Counted from the stretch's first letter, positions 48,099-59,899 are shown. The stretch: DNA of 64,000 nucleotides from Acanthornis magna (GCA_036785705.1 JAWUZG010000173.1:4449001-4513000), one strand, 5' to 3'. Notes: generated from the letters alone by a model not told the origin. Translations and numbers: made by a program.

Positions 48099-51000
48099 TT
48101 CCTTCCTTCCTTCCTTCCTTCCTTCCTTCCTTCCTTCCTTCCTTCCTTCCTTCCTTCCTTCCTTCCTTCCTTCCTTCCTTCCTTCCTTCCGCACCATTCC
48201 TTCCTTCCGCACCATTCCTTCCTTCCGCACCATTCCTTCCTTCCGCACCATTCCTTCCTTCCTTCCTTCCTTCCTTCCTTCCTTCCTTCCTTCCTTCCGC
48301 ACCCTTCCTTCCTTCCTTCCTTCCTTCCTTCCTTCCTTCCTTCCTTCCTTCCTTCCTTCCTTCCTTCCTTCCTTCCTTCCTTCCGCACCATTCCTTCCTT
48401 CCTTCCTTCCGCACCATTCCTTCCTTCCTTCCTTCCGCACCATTCCTTCCTTCCGCACCATTCCTTCCTTCCTTCCGCACCATTCCTTCCTTCCTTCCTT
48501 CCTTCCTTCCTTCCTTCCTTCCTTCCTTCCTTCCTTCCTTCCTTCCTTCCTTCCTTCCTTCCTTCCTTCCTTCCTTCCTTCCGCACCATTCCTTCCTTCC
48601 TTCCGCACCATTCCTTCCTTCCTTCCTTCCTTCCTTCCTTCCTTCCTTCCGCACCATTCCTTCCTTCCTTCCGCACCCTTCCTTCCTTCCTTCCTTCCGC
48701 ACCCTTCCTTCCGCACCCTTCCTTCCGCACCATTCCTTCCTTCCTTCCTTCCTTCCTTCCTTCCTTCCTTCCTTCCTTCCTTCCTTCCTTCCTTCCTTCC
48801 TTCCTTCCTTCCTTCCTTCCTTCCTTCCTTCCTTCCTTCCTTCCTTCCTTCCTTCCTTCCTTCCGCACCATTCCTTCCTTCCGCACCATTCCTTCCTTCC
48901 TTCCTTCCTTCCTTCCTTCCTTCCTTCCTTCCTTCCTTCCTTCCTTCCTTCCTTCCTTCCTTCCGCACCATTCCTTCCTTCCTTCCTTCCTTCCTTCCTT
49001 CCTTCCTTCCTTCCTTCCTTCCTTCCTTCCTTCCTTCCTTCCTTCCTTCCTTCCTTCCTTCCTTCCTTCCTTCCTTCCTTCCTTCCTTCCTTCCGCACCA
49101 TTCCTTCCGCACCATTCCTTCCTTCCTTCCTTCCTTCCTTCCTTCCTTCCTTCCTTCCTTCCTTCCTTCCTTCCTTCCTTCCTTCCTTCCTTCCTTCCTT
49201 CCTTCCTTCCTTCCTTCCTTCCTTCCTTCCTTCCTTCCTTCCTTCCTTCCTTCCTTCCGCACCATTCCTTCCTTCCTTCCGCACCATTCCTTCCTTCCGC
49301 ACCATTCCTTCCTTCCGCACCATTCCTTCCTTCCTTCCGCACCATTCCTTCCTTCCTTCCTTCCTTCCTTCCTTCCTTCCTTCCTTCCTTCCTTCCTTCC
49401 TTCCTTCCTTCCTTCCTTCCTTCCTTCCTTCCTTCCTTCCTTCCTTCCTTCCTTCCTTCCTTCCTTCCTTCCTTCCTTCCGCACCATTCCTTCCTTCCTT
49501 CCTTCCGCACCATTCCTTCCTTCCTTCCTTCCTTCCTTCCTTCCGCACCATTCCTTCCACACCATTCCTTCCTTCCTTCCTTCCTTCCTTCCTTCCTTCC
49601 TTCCTTCCTTCCTTCCTTCCTTCCTTCCTTCCTTCCTTCCTTCCTTCCTTCCTTCCTTCCTTCCTTCCTTCCTTCCTTCCGCACCATTCCTTCCTTCCTT
49701 CCTTCCTTCCTTCCTTCCTTCCTTCCTTCCTTCCTTCCTTCCTTCCTCACCCTTCCTTCCTTCCGCACCATTCCTTCCTTCCTTCCTTCCTTCCTTCCTT
49801 CCTTCCTTCCTTCCTTCCTTCCTTCCTTCCTTCCTTCCTTCCGCACCCTTCCTTCCTTCCTTCCGCACCCTTCCTTCCTTCCTTCCGCACCCTTCCTTCC
49901 TTCCTTCCTTCCTTCCTTCCTTCCTTCCTTCCTTCCTTCCTTCCTTCCTTCCTTCCTTCCTTCCTTCCTTCCTTCCTTCCGCACCATTCCTTCCTTCCGC
50001 ACCATTCCTTCCTTCCTTCCTTCCGCACCATTCCTTCCTTCCTTCCTTCCTTCCTTCCTTCCTTCCTTCCTTCCTTCCTTCCTTCCGCACCATTCCTTCC
50101 TTCCGCACCCTTCCTTCCGCACCATTCCTTCCTTCCTTCCGCACCCTTCCTTCCTTCCGCACCATTCCTTCCTTCCTTCCTTCCTTCCTTCCTTCCTTCC
50201 TTCCTTCCTTCCTTCCTTCCTTCCTTCCTTCCTTCCTTCCTTCCTTCCGCACCATTCCTTCCTTCCGCACCATTCCTTCCTTCCGCACCATTCCTTCCTT
50301 CCTTCCTTCCTTCCTTCCTTCCTTCCTTCCTTCCGCACCATTCCTTCCTTCCTTCCTTCCTTCCTTCCTTCCTTCCTTCCTTCCTTCCTTCCTTCCGCAC
50401 CATTCCTTCCTTCCTTCCGCACCATTCCTTCCTTCCTTCCTTCCGCACCCTTCCTTCCTTCCTTCCTTCCTTCCTTCCTTCCTTCCTTCCTTCCTTCCTT
50501 CCTTCCTTCCTTCCTTCCTTCCTTCCTTCCTTCCTTCCTTCCTTCCTTCCTTCCTTCCTTCCTTCCTTCCTTCCTTCCGCACCATTCCTTCCTTCCTTCC
50601 GCACCCTTCCTTCCTTCCTTCCTTCCTTCCTTCCTTCCTTCCTTCCTTCCTTCCTTCCTTCCTTCCTTCCTTCCTTCCTTCCTTCCTTCCGCACCCTTCC
50701 TTCCTTCCTTCCTTCCTTCCTTCCTTCCTTCCTTCCTTCCTTCCTTCCTTCCTTCCTTCCTTCCTTCCTTCCTTCCTTCCTTCCTTCCTTCCTTCCGCAC
50801 CATTCCTTCCTTCCGCACCATTCCTTCCTTCCGCACCATTCCTTCCTTCCTTCCGCACCATTCCTTCCTTCCTTCCTTCCTTCCTTCCTTCCTTCCTTCC
50901 TTCCTTCCTTCCTTCCTTCCTTCCTTCCTTCCTTCCTTCCTTCCGCACCATTCCTTCCTTCCTTCCGCACCATTCCTTCCTTCCTTCCTTCCTTCCTTCC

Positions 51001-51192
51001 TTCCTTCCTTCCTTCCTTCCGCACCATTCCTTCCTTCCTTCCTTCCTTCCTTCCTTCCTTCCTTCCTTCCTTCCTTCCGCACCCTTCCTTCCTTCCTTCC
51101 TTCCTTCCTTCCTTCCTTCCTTCCTTCCTTCCTTCCTTCCTTCCGCACCCTTCCTTCCTTCCTTCCTTCCTTCCGCACAATTCCTTCCTTCC
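48099..51192. repeat. 3.1-kb (TTCC)n array with 65 six-base interruptions
   Basis: The array holds 676 TTCC units in 3,094 bases (by hand count), interrupted 65 times by exactly six bases: 48 GCACCA, 14 GCACCC and single variants ACACCA (49559), TCACCC (49747) and GCACAA (51175). Each interruption lies between complete TTCC units. Every spacing between successive interruptions equals 6 + 4n (14 to 150 bases), with short spacings of 14, 18 and 22 common. The longest pure run is 144 bases (49115-49258). The + strand is nearly all pyrimidine apart from the interruptions; the - strand is (GGAA)n with TGGTGC breaks. TTCC and GCACC words contain no stop codons, so frames longer than 1,000 codons appear on both strands. 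These are artefacts, not genes. The left boundary follows GAAAAAAC and the right boundary precedes GGCAATAAG. Confidence 0.99.
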
Positions 51193-51332
51193 GGCAATAA
51201 GTCTTGCCCAAACTCTTAAACTTTCCTTATATTTTTACTTTTAGTACCTTAGTTTGAACATAATTTTTCTACACTAATCTTGCACCAGTGAGTTTCAGTG
51301 ATGTATATATTGTATATATTCAAGTTTGGTTT
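51193..51332. other. Right flank of the TTCC array
   Basis: Unique AT-rich sequence with a small repeat (TGTATATATTG twice near 51302). It shows no similarity to the left flank at 48050-48098, so the array is not bounded by obvious direct repeats. Confidence 0.6.
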
Positions 51333-51480
51333 CATAAAATCATAGAATATCCTGAGATAGAAAGGACTCACAAGGATCATTGTAGTCCAACACTTGCATG
51401 ATCATACTAAGGATTCAAAGGATAGTCTTGTCAACAATCTTATTTGAACAGGCTTGAAAAACTCATGTTTTCTTACAGGG
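51333..51480 (-). mobile_element. CR1 LINE 3' fragment
   Basis: CATAAAATCATAGAATATCC, then GGACTCACAAGGATCATTGT, then AGTCCAACACTTGCATGATC, then a decayed 'GTCAACAATCTTATTTGAAC', is the antisense 3' end of the CR1 subfamily ending 'GGATATTCTATGATT'. It lies 140 bp right of the TTCC array. The 5' limit is uncertain and may extend to about 51560. Confidence 0.9.
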
Positions 51481-52874
51481 ATCCAAAATATTCAGGTTCC
51501 CAATGAAATGCTCCTGATGAGTGACTCCATTTTCATTTTCACCAAGAAGCTTCAGTGTTGTCACTAATTTGATTCACGGCCTGATTTTGTAGAAAACTTC
51601 TCAATCTATTGTAACAGCAAAAAAAGGGCTGATGCAGTCGGTATTCCATTAAGAGAGACATCCTGCTATGAGTCAGCAAGTGAAAGAGCCAGGGCATTCA
51701 TTAATGGAGTTGTCATGTTAAAGGATGATTATCTGCCAAATTTCTGGCAAGGCCAGGGAGGTCTTTTAAAAGAAAGTCACAGGACAGGTAGCCATTCATT
51801 TTCTCTGTGGTTTTAACGTGCTACGTGATTTGGTTCATCATTTGCAGTTTTATCTTTTGAAAAATTAAGTACTAATTCTGCTCTCCTGCATTGTAAGAAA
51901 TGGGAAAAAAAATAAAAGGAAAATAATCCTAACAAATATGTAGGGGGAAAGAACTTTTACAATATCATCGACAATAACATTACTTCTATTGCTTCTGTCA
52001 TGAGTTAAACATCTGATGGCAATTAAACCTTCATGACAAATAAAGAAGAAAAAATCAGTAGTGCTCTATAAAAAAGTCCAGCTTTTTTTTTAAAATAAAA
52101 ATTATTTTGCAAATATACGAAACAGGGTTTTAAAAGATGACCTTTTTTTTTCAGTTACCTCTGTTTCTCAGTGTGTATAAAGAACATGTAGCTCTCAAGG
52201 ATATTCCTTAATTCTGAAAGGTGATATCCATGCTATACAGACTGTGATCACTACAAACTTTCAAAAATGTTGCATATATGATCATGCCATTTCTGATATG
52301 AGAGTATTTATGAGAGTAAGCCAAAAAATGTACATATCATGGATTTGTTGTCTAAAAAAAAACAAACCAGAGGTTGGTGCTATTATTATCATCACCATCA
52401 TCTTGGCATTTTCTGGGGTTTATACCTATATACAATAAAGAACAAAAAGCCAAGAGGAATTATATATAAACTAAAATAAAATTTCTTTAAACATCTCTTA
52501 CTAAAAATAATATAATGAAAACAATCGGACATTTTGATTAAATGGATATCATTAATGCAGCATATTATGATTTGAACTCATAGTTTAATTATCTAATTAA
52601 GAGCAAATGAAAATCATTAACGTCTGTGGAATGAAATAATTCATTTTAGGGGAGAAACAGAAGAAAAAAGCAGTCCCCTTAATTACAAACTGTCATCGGC
52701 ATGTAGCACCTAGGAGTAAATCTTGTTGCGAGATGTCATGCCTAACTATATTGTGCAGCAGGTGGTGGATGAATCATACCAGCTTCATGAAGAATTGCCA
52801 AGGAACGGAGTGCCATTAACGGGGAGACCTCCCAACTGGGAGTAAGGTCCCATGAGTCCTATAAATGCTCCCCT

Positions 52875-52935
52875 TTCTGACATTTGGCAAATCACTCAGC
52901 ATCAGTTTGCTTAACTGTAAAATAATCATATACCA
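52875..52935 (+). mobile_element. MIR-like SINE fragment
   Basis: TTTCTGACATTTGGCAAATC, then ACTCAGCATCAGTTTGCTTA, then ACTGTAAAATAATCATA follows the sense MIR core ('TGACCTTGGGCAAATCACTT...CTCAGTTTCC..ATCTGTAAAATGGGGATAAT') in order and with near-normal spacing. Diverged, about 60 bp. Confidence 0.5.
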
Positions 52936-55516
52936 TTTGAGACCTTGAAGACCTTATGTAGATTTGCTGGTCTGCTGCTGAAAAAAGTTGCCAGGTGAGG
53001 GCAAGAAACTTCCCTAAATTCACCTCAAAGGTTATGAAAGCAAAGAACAGGACCCCTGCACAGTCACTCGCCCAGGTACCAGCATAATGCAGTCTGGGAT
53101 CACATTACATGGATGCACAGCACACTGAGGAGCTGCAGAGACAGCATTCCATTCAGGCATGGCTTTGTGTGAGGTTTACTGATTCTTTAAAATCTCTCAG
53201 GTGTGCTTAGATAGTACGTTGAAAGAGGGCAGTTCCCTTATTAACTATGGAGCCATACACACTCTTTTTTTCTTTCTGTGGAAATAGATGTGCTGGAGGA
53301 AGGTGAAGTGGCCATATGTTAAAGTATGATTGGACTAATTTATCCCCTGAGAATGGTTGCTGGCTTTTTCTGATTATGTTTGCAAGAAGCAGGCAGGCAT
53401 TGACACAGATTTCCCCCATAAGTTCATTGATTAGGAAAGATGCCCAAACTTCATGGAGGCCTTAATGAGAAGGGCTGGGACATTAAATCAATGTGATTCT
53501 TTTCACTTTTAAGGGTCCTGAAAAACAAATATGTTTCTTTTATTGATGGTTTATTTTGAGGGTGCAAATAAAACCAAGCCAATTATAAAGTTCAGTAATG
53601 TGGAGAGAATGTTACTGTTCCTAAAGGCTTTGCAGCACGACAGATAGGCCCAGATTTCAAACACTGAGGGATTCAGTTTCCAGTTATGAATGTGACCTAC
53701 ATTTCTGAATCTTGGGGTGTATGTATCACCCACTATCTCCCATTATTCTGCACAAAAAGTTGGGATTTTGATGATTAATTACAAGACATAATGAAGAAAC
53801 CTGCAGTACAAGGAAGACAGACCATACCTGTAAATTCTAGAGCTCCACAAAAAAGGGGTTTTGTGGTAATTCTCTGCTTTCTAGTTGCTCCTCAAACAAT
53901 AGCTTAAGCATGACTAGTAAACATACCATGGCAATGGCTGTAGAGGAATTCAGGGTAAAAACAACGTGTTCTGCAGGGGTGTCAATAATGGGTAAGAGAA
54001 AAGAAAAATTTAAAACTTGATTCAGAAGATGACAGGTCTAATGAATGAAGATAAGAAACTGGAGAATAACTTTTTTAAATAGCAGCTCAACAGGAGACCA
54101 CTGAAGTGAAAACAGCTGCTGGGACTATTACACAGAAACCAGCTTGAAACAGTTACAGCCGCATATATTTGTTACCAGGAAAAGATTTCATGTGTATGGA
54201 AAAGTCCATCCAGAGAACAGTTGTGGACAGATGTAGCCAAGGCAAAGCTGGATCTGCAGAGGGAATTGGAGAGTCTGGTTGGTTTCAGAAACTGAGATTT
54301 AAATAGCTAAAGTTTGTCTGAATTGTCCATTATCTGGACTGAATAATGAGCCATGGCTTTGGGGGCAGGGAATTTGCTGCCTGAGTATCTGAAACCAGGT
54401 GTTGCTGGTTTTTTCTGTGGCTAGTACCATCTGTTCTGTGCCCAACAGAACACTTCAGCCCAAATCATTTATTTTATGGCTGTGGATGCAAAGGTGAGCG
54501 ATGCCCTATGGAAGGCAATTGTAATATGGCACAGGGAAAGTACAGAGCATGACTGTGGATGAATATTCAGAGGGATCTGAAATGAGGAGACCTATTACAT
54601 AAAACACCAGACTGTATTGCCCACTTTTTTCCTCTGTGTGAAACCTCTGCAGTAGACTGGACCCTGCACTCCCAACATGCTACTGAGTTCTGTTAGTTGA
54701 CTAGAGAGCTGGGAAATACAAATTGGGGAAGCTTGTGCTCGGGGTTTTCAGATGTTTGTGGTCTGCTGTTGATTCATCTTCAGGATGTACCACCTGCCTG
54801 TGACAGTGGTTTGGAGCCTAGTTGCATGAGGAACGTAGAATGTACAGCACAGAGGGAGGGTGTTTTCTTTTTATTTTTTTATCCTCTCCTTAACGTTCTC
54901 ATTCCTATTATTCTCTATCACTGGCAACACGGAACAAGAAGAGGCAATTTCTACAAACTGAACACCTTTGCCTATATCCTCCTCCTATCCATAAACAATT
55001 TCCCTGAATTTCTTGTGAGTTCCTTTATTTTTTGATTATTTTTTTTTTCGATTAGGCCACAGAAACACTGACTGCAGCTTTATGCACTGCAGTTTACAGC
55101 TGTACCCAGCAGGAATGTTGTACAGCTGGTCCAGCATATAACATCCTAACTTTCCACTGCTGACAACCTCATTTCCTTATCCTCAATCAGGTTATCTACT
55201 CTACCTTCTCTTCAAGCAAAACCAGCTAAAAAACGGGAAAAAGGGAGTCACTGTAATCAAATAAAAAAACAGAAATAGATCCAAACATTGATATTTTTGC
55301 CATTTAAAAATGCTCTCATGGTAAGAAATGCTTCATTAAAATAGACAAGTAAGGCTTCTTATATCAGAGGTAAATGTATTACATTTCATTTACAGATGAT
55401 CTGACTGGTTAGATGAGGAATTAAAGGAATCTGAAGACAGGAAGGTAGAAATACTGAATTTCCAAGCATTTGGGGTTTTTTACTGGGCAGAGTTATCATA
55501 TACAAATATGTAGATC

Positions 55517-55537
55517 ATATATATATATATATATAAT
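55517..55537. repeat. (AT)n microsatellite
   Basis: About ten AT units. A longer one occurs at 58867-58895. Confidence 0.9.
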
Positions 55538-56867
55538 AGGTAACAGACTTATCATATTTTCAGGCTCCCAGATTTGCAAAAGGGACCTTAAAGGTGTGGA
55601 TTATCAGGGATCACAGCAGAATAAATTTACACTGATATAAATAAGACTACAGCTGTCACTGTTTCTATCCACTCTGTTTTCAGTGAAGAGTCTGCAAGTC
55701 TAGAAAACCTTCCAGGATCAACCTTCCTCATGTGTATTTTTGTTGAATTTTTGTTGAGCTATTTTCCTCCAGGGTTTGGGGAGTCTCAAAGTCCTGATTC
55801 CCTAAGAAGAACAGGATGCATTTCAAGGACTGTGACTCTCCTATTACTGATCACATAAAATAGTTAGGAATAAGCTAGTGTGGCTTCAAGACTGTCTTTA
55901 AGCCACAGAAACAGGAGGCTTTAACTACTCTGTTTCAGGGTAAAAATCTAGAAAAATTAACATCTTGCCTCCAGGGAAGAAGCCATTGACCTTTAGGCCT
56001 TGAGTTCTTCAGCAGCCATCCATGTACTACAAATCAGCTAAAGTCCACAGTGCTAAAATCCACAGTATCTAGCTGCTTTTTACCACTAATTATCACTGTG
56101 TTTCTTCATTTCCCAGAAATTTAGCATCAAATTCATTTTAATAATGTTAGAACTTTTCAGTTTGAACCACGACTGCATTGAAAATAAATAAATATGTTTC
56201 TTTTAAATGAAGGAACAGAAACCCTGTAATGGTAAGTGCATTTTGGTTTAAAAGGCTGTTTGAAGACTCTGAGTTGTAATCTGTAGATATAGAATTTCTT
56301 ATTCCAGGCAAGTCTTAGGAATCTTTAAAGGAATGTTTTAGTAATCAGGGTGAAACAGAGCATATTTGTGTAATCTATTTCTTTCCTTTACACACTTCTC
56401 CACACACATGTAACTAATCATTAGTTACACTCTATTTCCCATATCTTGAATTCTGTTAACATAAGTATTTCTATTTCTTATTTAATTTTCTTTTTGAGGT
56501 ATTTACATTATTACTGGTTTTTGTTGTTGCTGTTGAAATTATTCTGCTTAATGTCTGCCTTAAATTTATAGGAACTAATCTATGGCTAGATTTTAAATTT
56601 GGATCACCAAACTCTCAATGTTAAGGGTTTGGGTGTTGAAACAACTTACAAGTCTGCTAAGTGTGAAGCCAAAATGATGAGATCATTTTCAGATGAAAAA
56701 AGATAGTTTAATACTATAGTAAGTGGCTACTTCTTGCATTCTTGGAGGAAGAGCAAGAAACAGTGAGCTGAATCTGCAGCTGGAAAAATTATCCTGTATA
56801 ACAGAGATGGCAATGGAAATCTGTTGTATTTTTATTTTTGGAAAGACAAAAACGAAAGAAGCTGGTG

Positions 56868-57027
56868 TCTTATGGAGGTTGAGGCATGTCCATCCCTAAA
56901 GATTTTTAAAAACAGGTTTGATAAAGATTACTTAATGGCTATCTAGCCCTGATTTGTGGTTAGACCTCAAAGAGAAATAGGTAAGCTCTGGGTTTTGGTT
57001 CCAGTGCTAGATCTCCATGATTCCATG
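56868..57027 (+). mobile_element. Old CR1 LINE 3' fragment
   Basis: GCATGTCCATCCCTAAAGAT, TTTTAAAAACAGGTTTGATA and GATCTCCATGATTCCATG at the right edge match the sense 3' region of an older CR1 subfamily ('GTCCATCCCTGGAGATTTTTAAAAACAGGTTGGATAA'). The terminal words are eroded octamers. About 160 bp. Confidence 0.82.
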
Positions 57028-58860
57028 TAAATGAGGCATGAAGAGGACACTTCGACGGTTGTGAGTTTACTTGGGCTATCTATGGTTCTGCTTACTGCCA
57101 GTTTATTGAACAGTTATTAGAACATACTGTGCTCTGGGATCCAGTGCATTTTTAAAATTATGTTTATTCTGTTAAGCTGTAGAAAGTGAAAGGAAAGAAA
57201 AAAAGTATAAACTCAGCAAACTTTCAACAGAGCCTGCTTACACAAAAAGCAGAAATCATCATGCAGATTTATTAAGAAACATAGAAAACACATCATCTTT
57301 TGGAAAACACTGCGCCTTGAATTGTTGAATCACTCTACATTTTAATGTGCAAATTTGTTTCTTGGCTTTTTGTTGAAAGGATCAGACCATTTGGCATTTT
57401 GTCTGAGACATAAATGCATTAGGAAGATGCAGTATAATTTATTAAAATGTATAAAGGGAACAAAGAATAGGATTAATTTTCTTCTTTTTTTTTAATTCCA
57501 GGGGCACCACTAGGGCATTTAATATGGGTTAAACCAGATTCAAAGAGCTTTTCATTAGACATTTAACATAAATGACTAAGAGCTTAATCAGCACATACCA
57601 TTTAAATGCATTGAATGGAGGAATTGGACTGTACATAGCATTATAATTTATAGAGTTTTGTTTTTGATTACATAAGGGAAATACATTTCTTATGCCTTAA
57701 AAGCATTCTTTTGTGATGTCAAAAAAAATGTATAGTATTATTGTTCAGGAAATGGTGTTTCAATTTGGTAGTGAAGCCTAAAGTCACCCAAGTGGAAAAG
57801 ATAACTAGCAAATTCCTTAAAGTCCTGGAGTTTGTGGGTTTTTCTCTTCAACACGTCCCTTTCTTTTGGGCCTGATAATGAACATTGCCTCTGCTTTCCA
57901 CACTATGTCGCTTGTACATTCTTTTTAATGGTTTTAAAAAAAATTGACTTGTGAATACTTCTGGAATGCAGTTTAAACAGAATTAGTGAAAACTTCACCA
58001 TGCTGGGCTTGCAGCATGGAAGCAGAGTGATCCTGAAAACGTGTTTTGCTTCCTTTTTTCAATCATTTAGTGATAGTATAAAAGTAATTCAGTCCCCACT
58101 TAAACAATACCTGGGGTAACTCTGTGTGTATCATCTGTTCCATCAGAGATGATTATAGGAAATTAAAGTGCTGCACAGGCAAAAGTGGCTCCCATTTTCA
58201 GGAACTTTATCAAAATGTTAAGGAAGGATAATATTCTAAAACGCTTACTTCTTAGCTTCTGTTTGCCTTCAGCAATACTGTCTATTACAATCGCTCTTCA
58301 AATTGCACTTGCTTTCCTTTCTAACAAAAGGCATTGTTTTTTCCCCTCTCTTCTCTTATATCTTTGCAGGGGACAATAAAGTATCTCCTCTTATCCAGAA
58401 ACACTGAGAGTTCTTATCAGCAGAAAGGTAAGAAAAAGGAAATATCTCAGCAATGGAGATTTTTTTTTTTGGTACTGCGTTTTATTTTTTTTTCGTAGGT
58501 CAGCAAAAGAAAAAAGAAGTTCCATTTTCTGAGATGTTATCCCTTTTTGTTAGAAGGAGAGCTGGAAATCAAGATAAAGCTCTTATTCTCTGAGAATGCA
58601 GTCACCCTAAAATGCATACCTTCATCTCACACTTGCTGTTTCTTCTTTCCCTCTTTTGTTTTCCTGTCTTCCTTTCTCTCCTTGTCTCTTTTTCTTCATC
58701 TTCTTTTTCTTTTTTTTTAACCGAATATTTTAATTTTAATGTAAATTTTCTTATAGTGGATTTTCTCCCTCCTGACTGATCCTACATATGGTACTGGAAA
58801 AATAAGGGTAAAACCACACTTTGAGAAATGAAACATCTATTTATGCATAAATATGCACAA

Positions 58861-58898
<38 letters not shown>

Positions 58899-59764
58899 CT
58901 ATGGATCTGCATAACATATATATGGTTTCAATACATACACTTAAATATGTGTACATATGTTTGTCTACTTATTTATATTTATGTGTATTTATTCATACAT
59001 ATATAAGGATAGAAAGAAGCTCTTAGAAGCTGGAATTCAGCTCTCATTATAGAGGCTACTTGGGTATTGCTCCCAGTGTCATCCATTTGCCTACATTTAT
59101 GGTAGTTATGAAATAAGTGACATAACTGATATTTGCCTCCTGTGACTCTTTTTTTTTTCATCTTCTCTCTCAGAGTTGCAGCTGTCCAGAACATGACTTC
59201 AATTTCGTAGTATTTTATTTTCATCTGATCAAATATTTCCCCAAATTGACGTGGGATTGGGGGGCGGAGAGGGGAAAAAAATCAGTCAGTTTAACTTGAG
59301 CACCAAACATGGTAAAATCTGTACAGGTTCTTACATCCTAACAGAGCTTGCTCCATTCCCTCAAATTTCTCACCATGGAATCTTTGAACCGTTCCCTGCT
59401 TAGTCCTACCCAAGTATGGCACAACCTGTGAGAAGGACAGCTGTGTACATTTTCCCCATCCCCAGTAAACATTCCTGTTCCTTCTTTGCAATAGGTTTGG
59501 GAATATAAAGACAGGTGAGTCAGGTCGGTTTGCCCAAGTAATAGTTTGGTACAGACCAAGATTTTCCTCCCCAGCTAAATGATGTCTAAAACTTCGTTGT
59601 CAATATTTGAATTAAGCATTGGAAAGAAATACTTTTAGATGAAGATTCTTTGAGCCTGTTTTGCACATTCATCCTTAGTAATTGTTCTTCAGAGGTACAA
59701 CTTTTCATCCATTGTTTCTGAGGGGTGTTTTCTAACCCTCAGCGTTAGGTGTCTAAGCTAGGGC
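57028..59764. other. AT-rich non-coding DNA
   Basis: No gene recognised. About 57490-57660 (CACTAGGGCATTTAATATGG and AGAGCTTAATCAGCACATAC) is AT-rich and complex, with the look of conserved non-coding DNA (impression only). The stretch also holds the (AT)n run at 58867-58895 and pyrimidine-rich text at 58640-58720. Confidence 0.45.
58867..58895. repeat. (AT)n microsatellite
   Basis: About fourteen uninterrupted AT units inside a larger TA-rich patch (58840-58930). Confidence 0.95.
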
Positions 59765-59899
59765 AAAGGAATCAAGGCCAGGCTGGATGGGGCTCTGAGC
59801 AACCTGGTCTAGTGTAAGGTGTCCCTGCCCATGGCAGAGGAATTGCAAATACATGATTTTTACGGTCCCTTTGAACCCAAAACATTCTGTGATTCTATT
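59765..59899 (+). mobile_element. CR1 LINE 3' fragment
   Basis: GGCCAGGCTGGATGGGGCTC, TGAGCAACCTGGTCTAGTGT, GTGTCCCTGCCCATGGCAGA and TCTGTGATTCTATT at the right edge form a sense CR1 3' end of about 135 bp. It is 5'-truncated, and well conserved except for the last base of the octamer. Confidence 0.95.

Larger units (their letters stand above)
51481..56867. other. AT-rich non-coding DNA
   Basis: About 5.4 kb without a recognised gene. It holds a MIR-like piece at 52875-52935, an (AT)n run at 55517-55537 and a 9-bp inverted repeat at 56409-56429 (TGTAACTAA / TTAGTTACA). About 52440-52640 is rich in TAAT/ATTA words and looks like conserved non-coding DNA (impression only). A 112-codon frame at 54697-55035 has no family resemblance or splice context. 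Confidence 0.45.

Noticed and set aside
48181..51180. Resemblance of GGAATGG in the interruptions to the GGAAT satellites of primates
   Set aside because: The match is only the junction of a TTCC unit with the six-base break. The repeat unit is 4 bp, not 5 bp, and the genome is avian.
48099..51192. CRISPR-like appearance of repeats separated by short 'spacers'
   Set aside because: The long parts are a tetranucleotide repeat and the short parts are one constant 6-mer, the opposite of a CRISPR array. The genome is vertebrate.
47976..51200. Open frame of more than 1,000 codons on the + strand and matching frames on the - strand
   Set aside because: It consists of the stop-free TTCC array with a short random lead-in. 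Several frames on both strands are open at once, and the product is a periodic ladder with no domain.
54697..55035. 112-codon frame with hydrophobic segments
   Set aside because: The hydrophobicity reflects T-rich DNA. No known family, splice site or promoter is visible.
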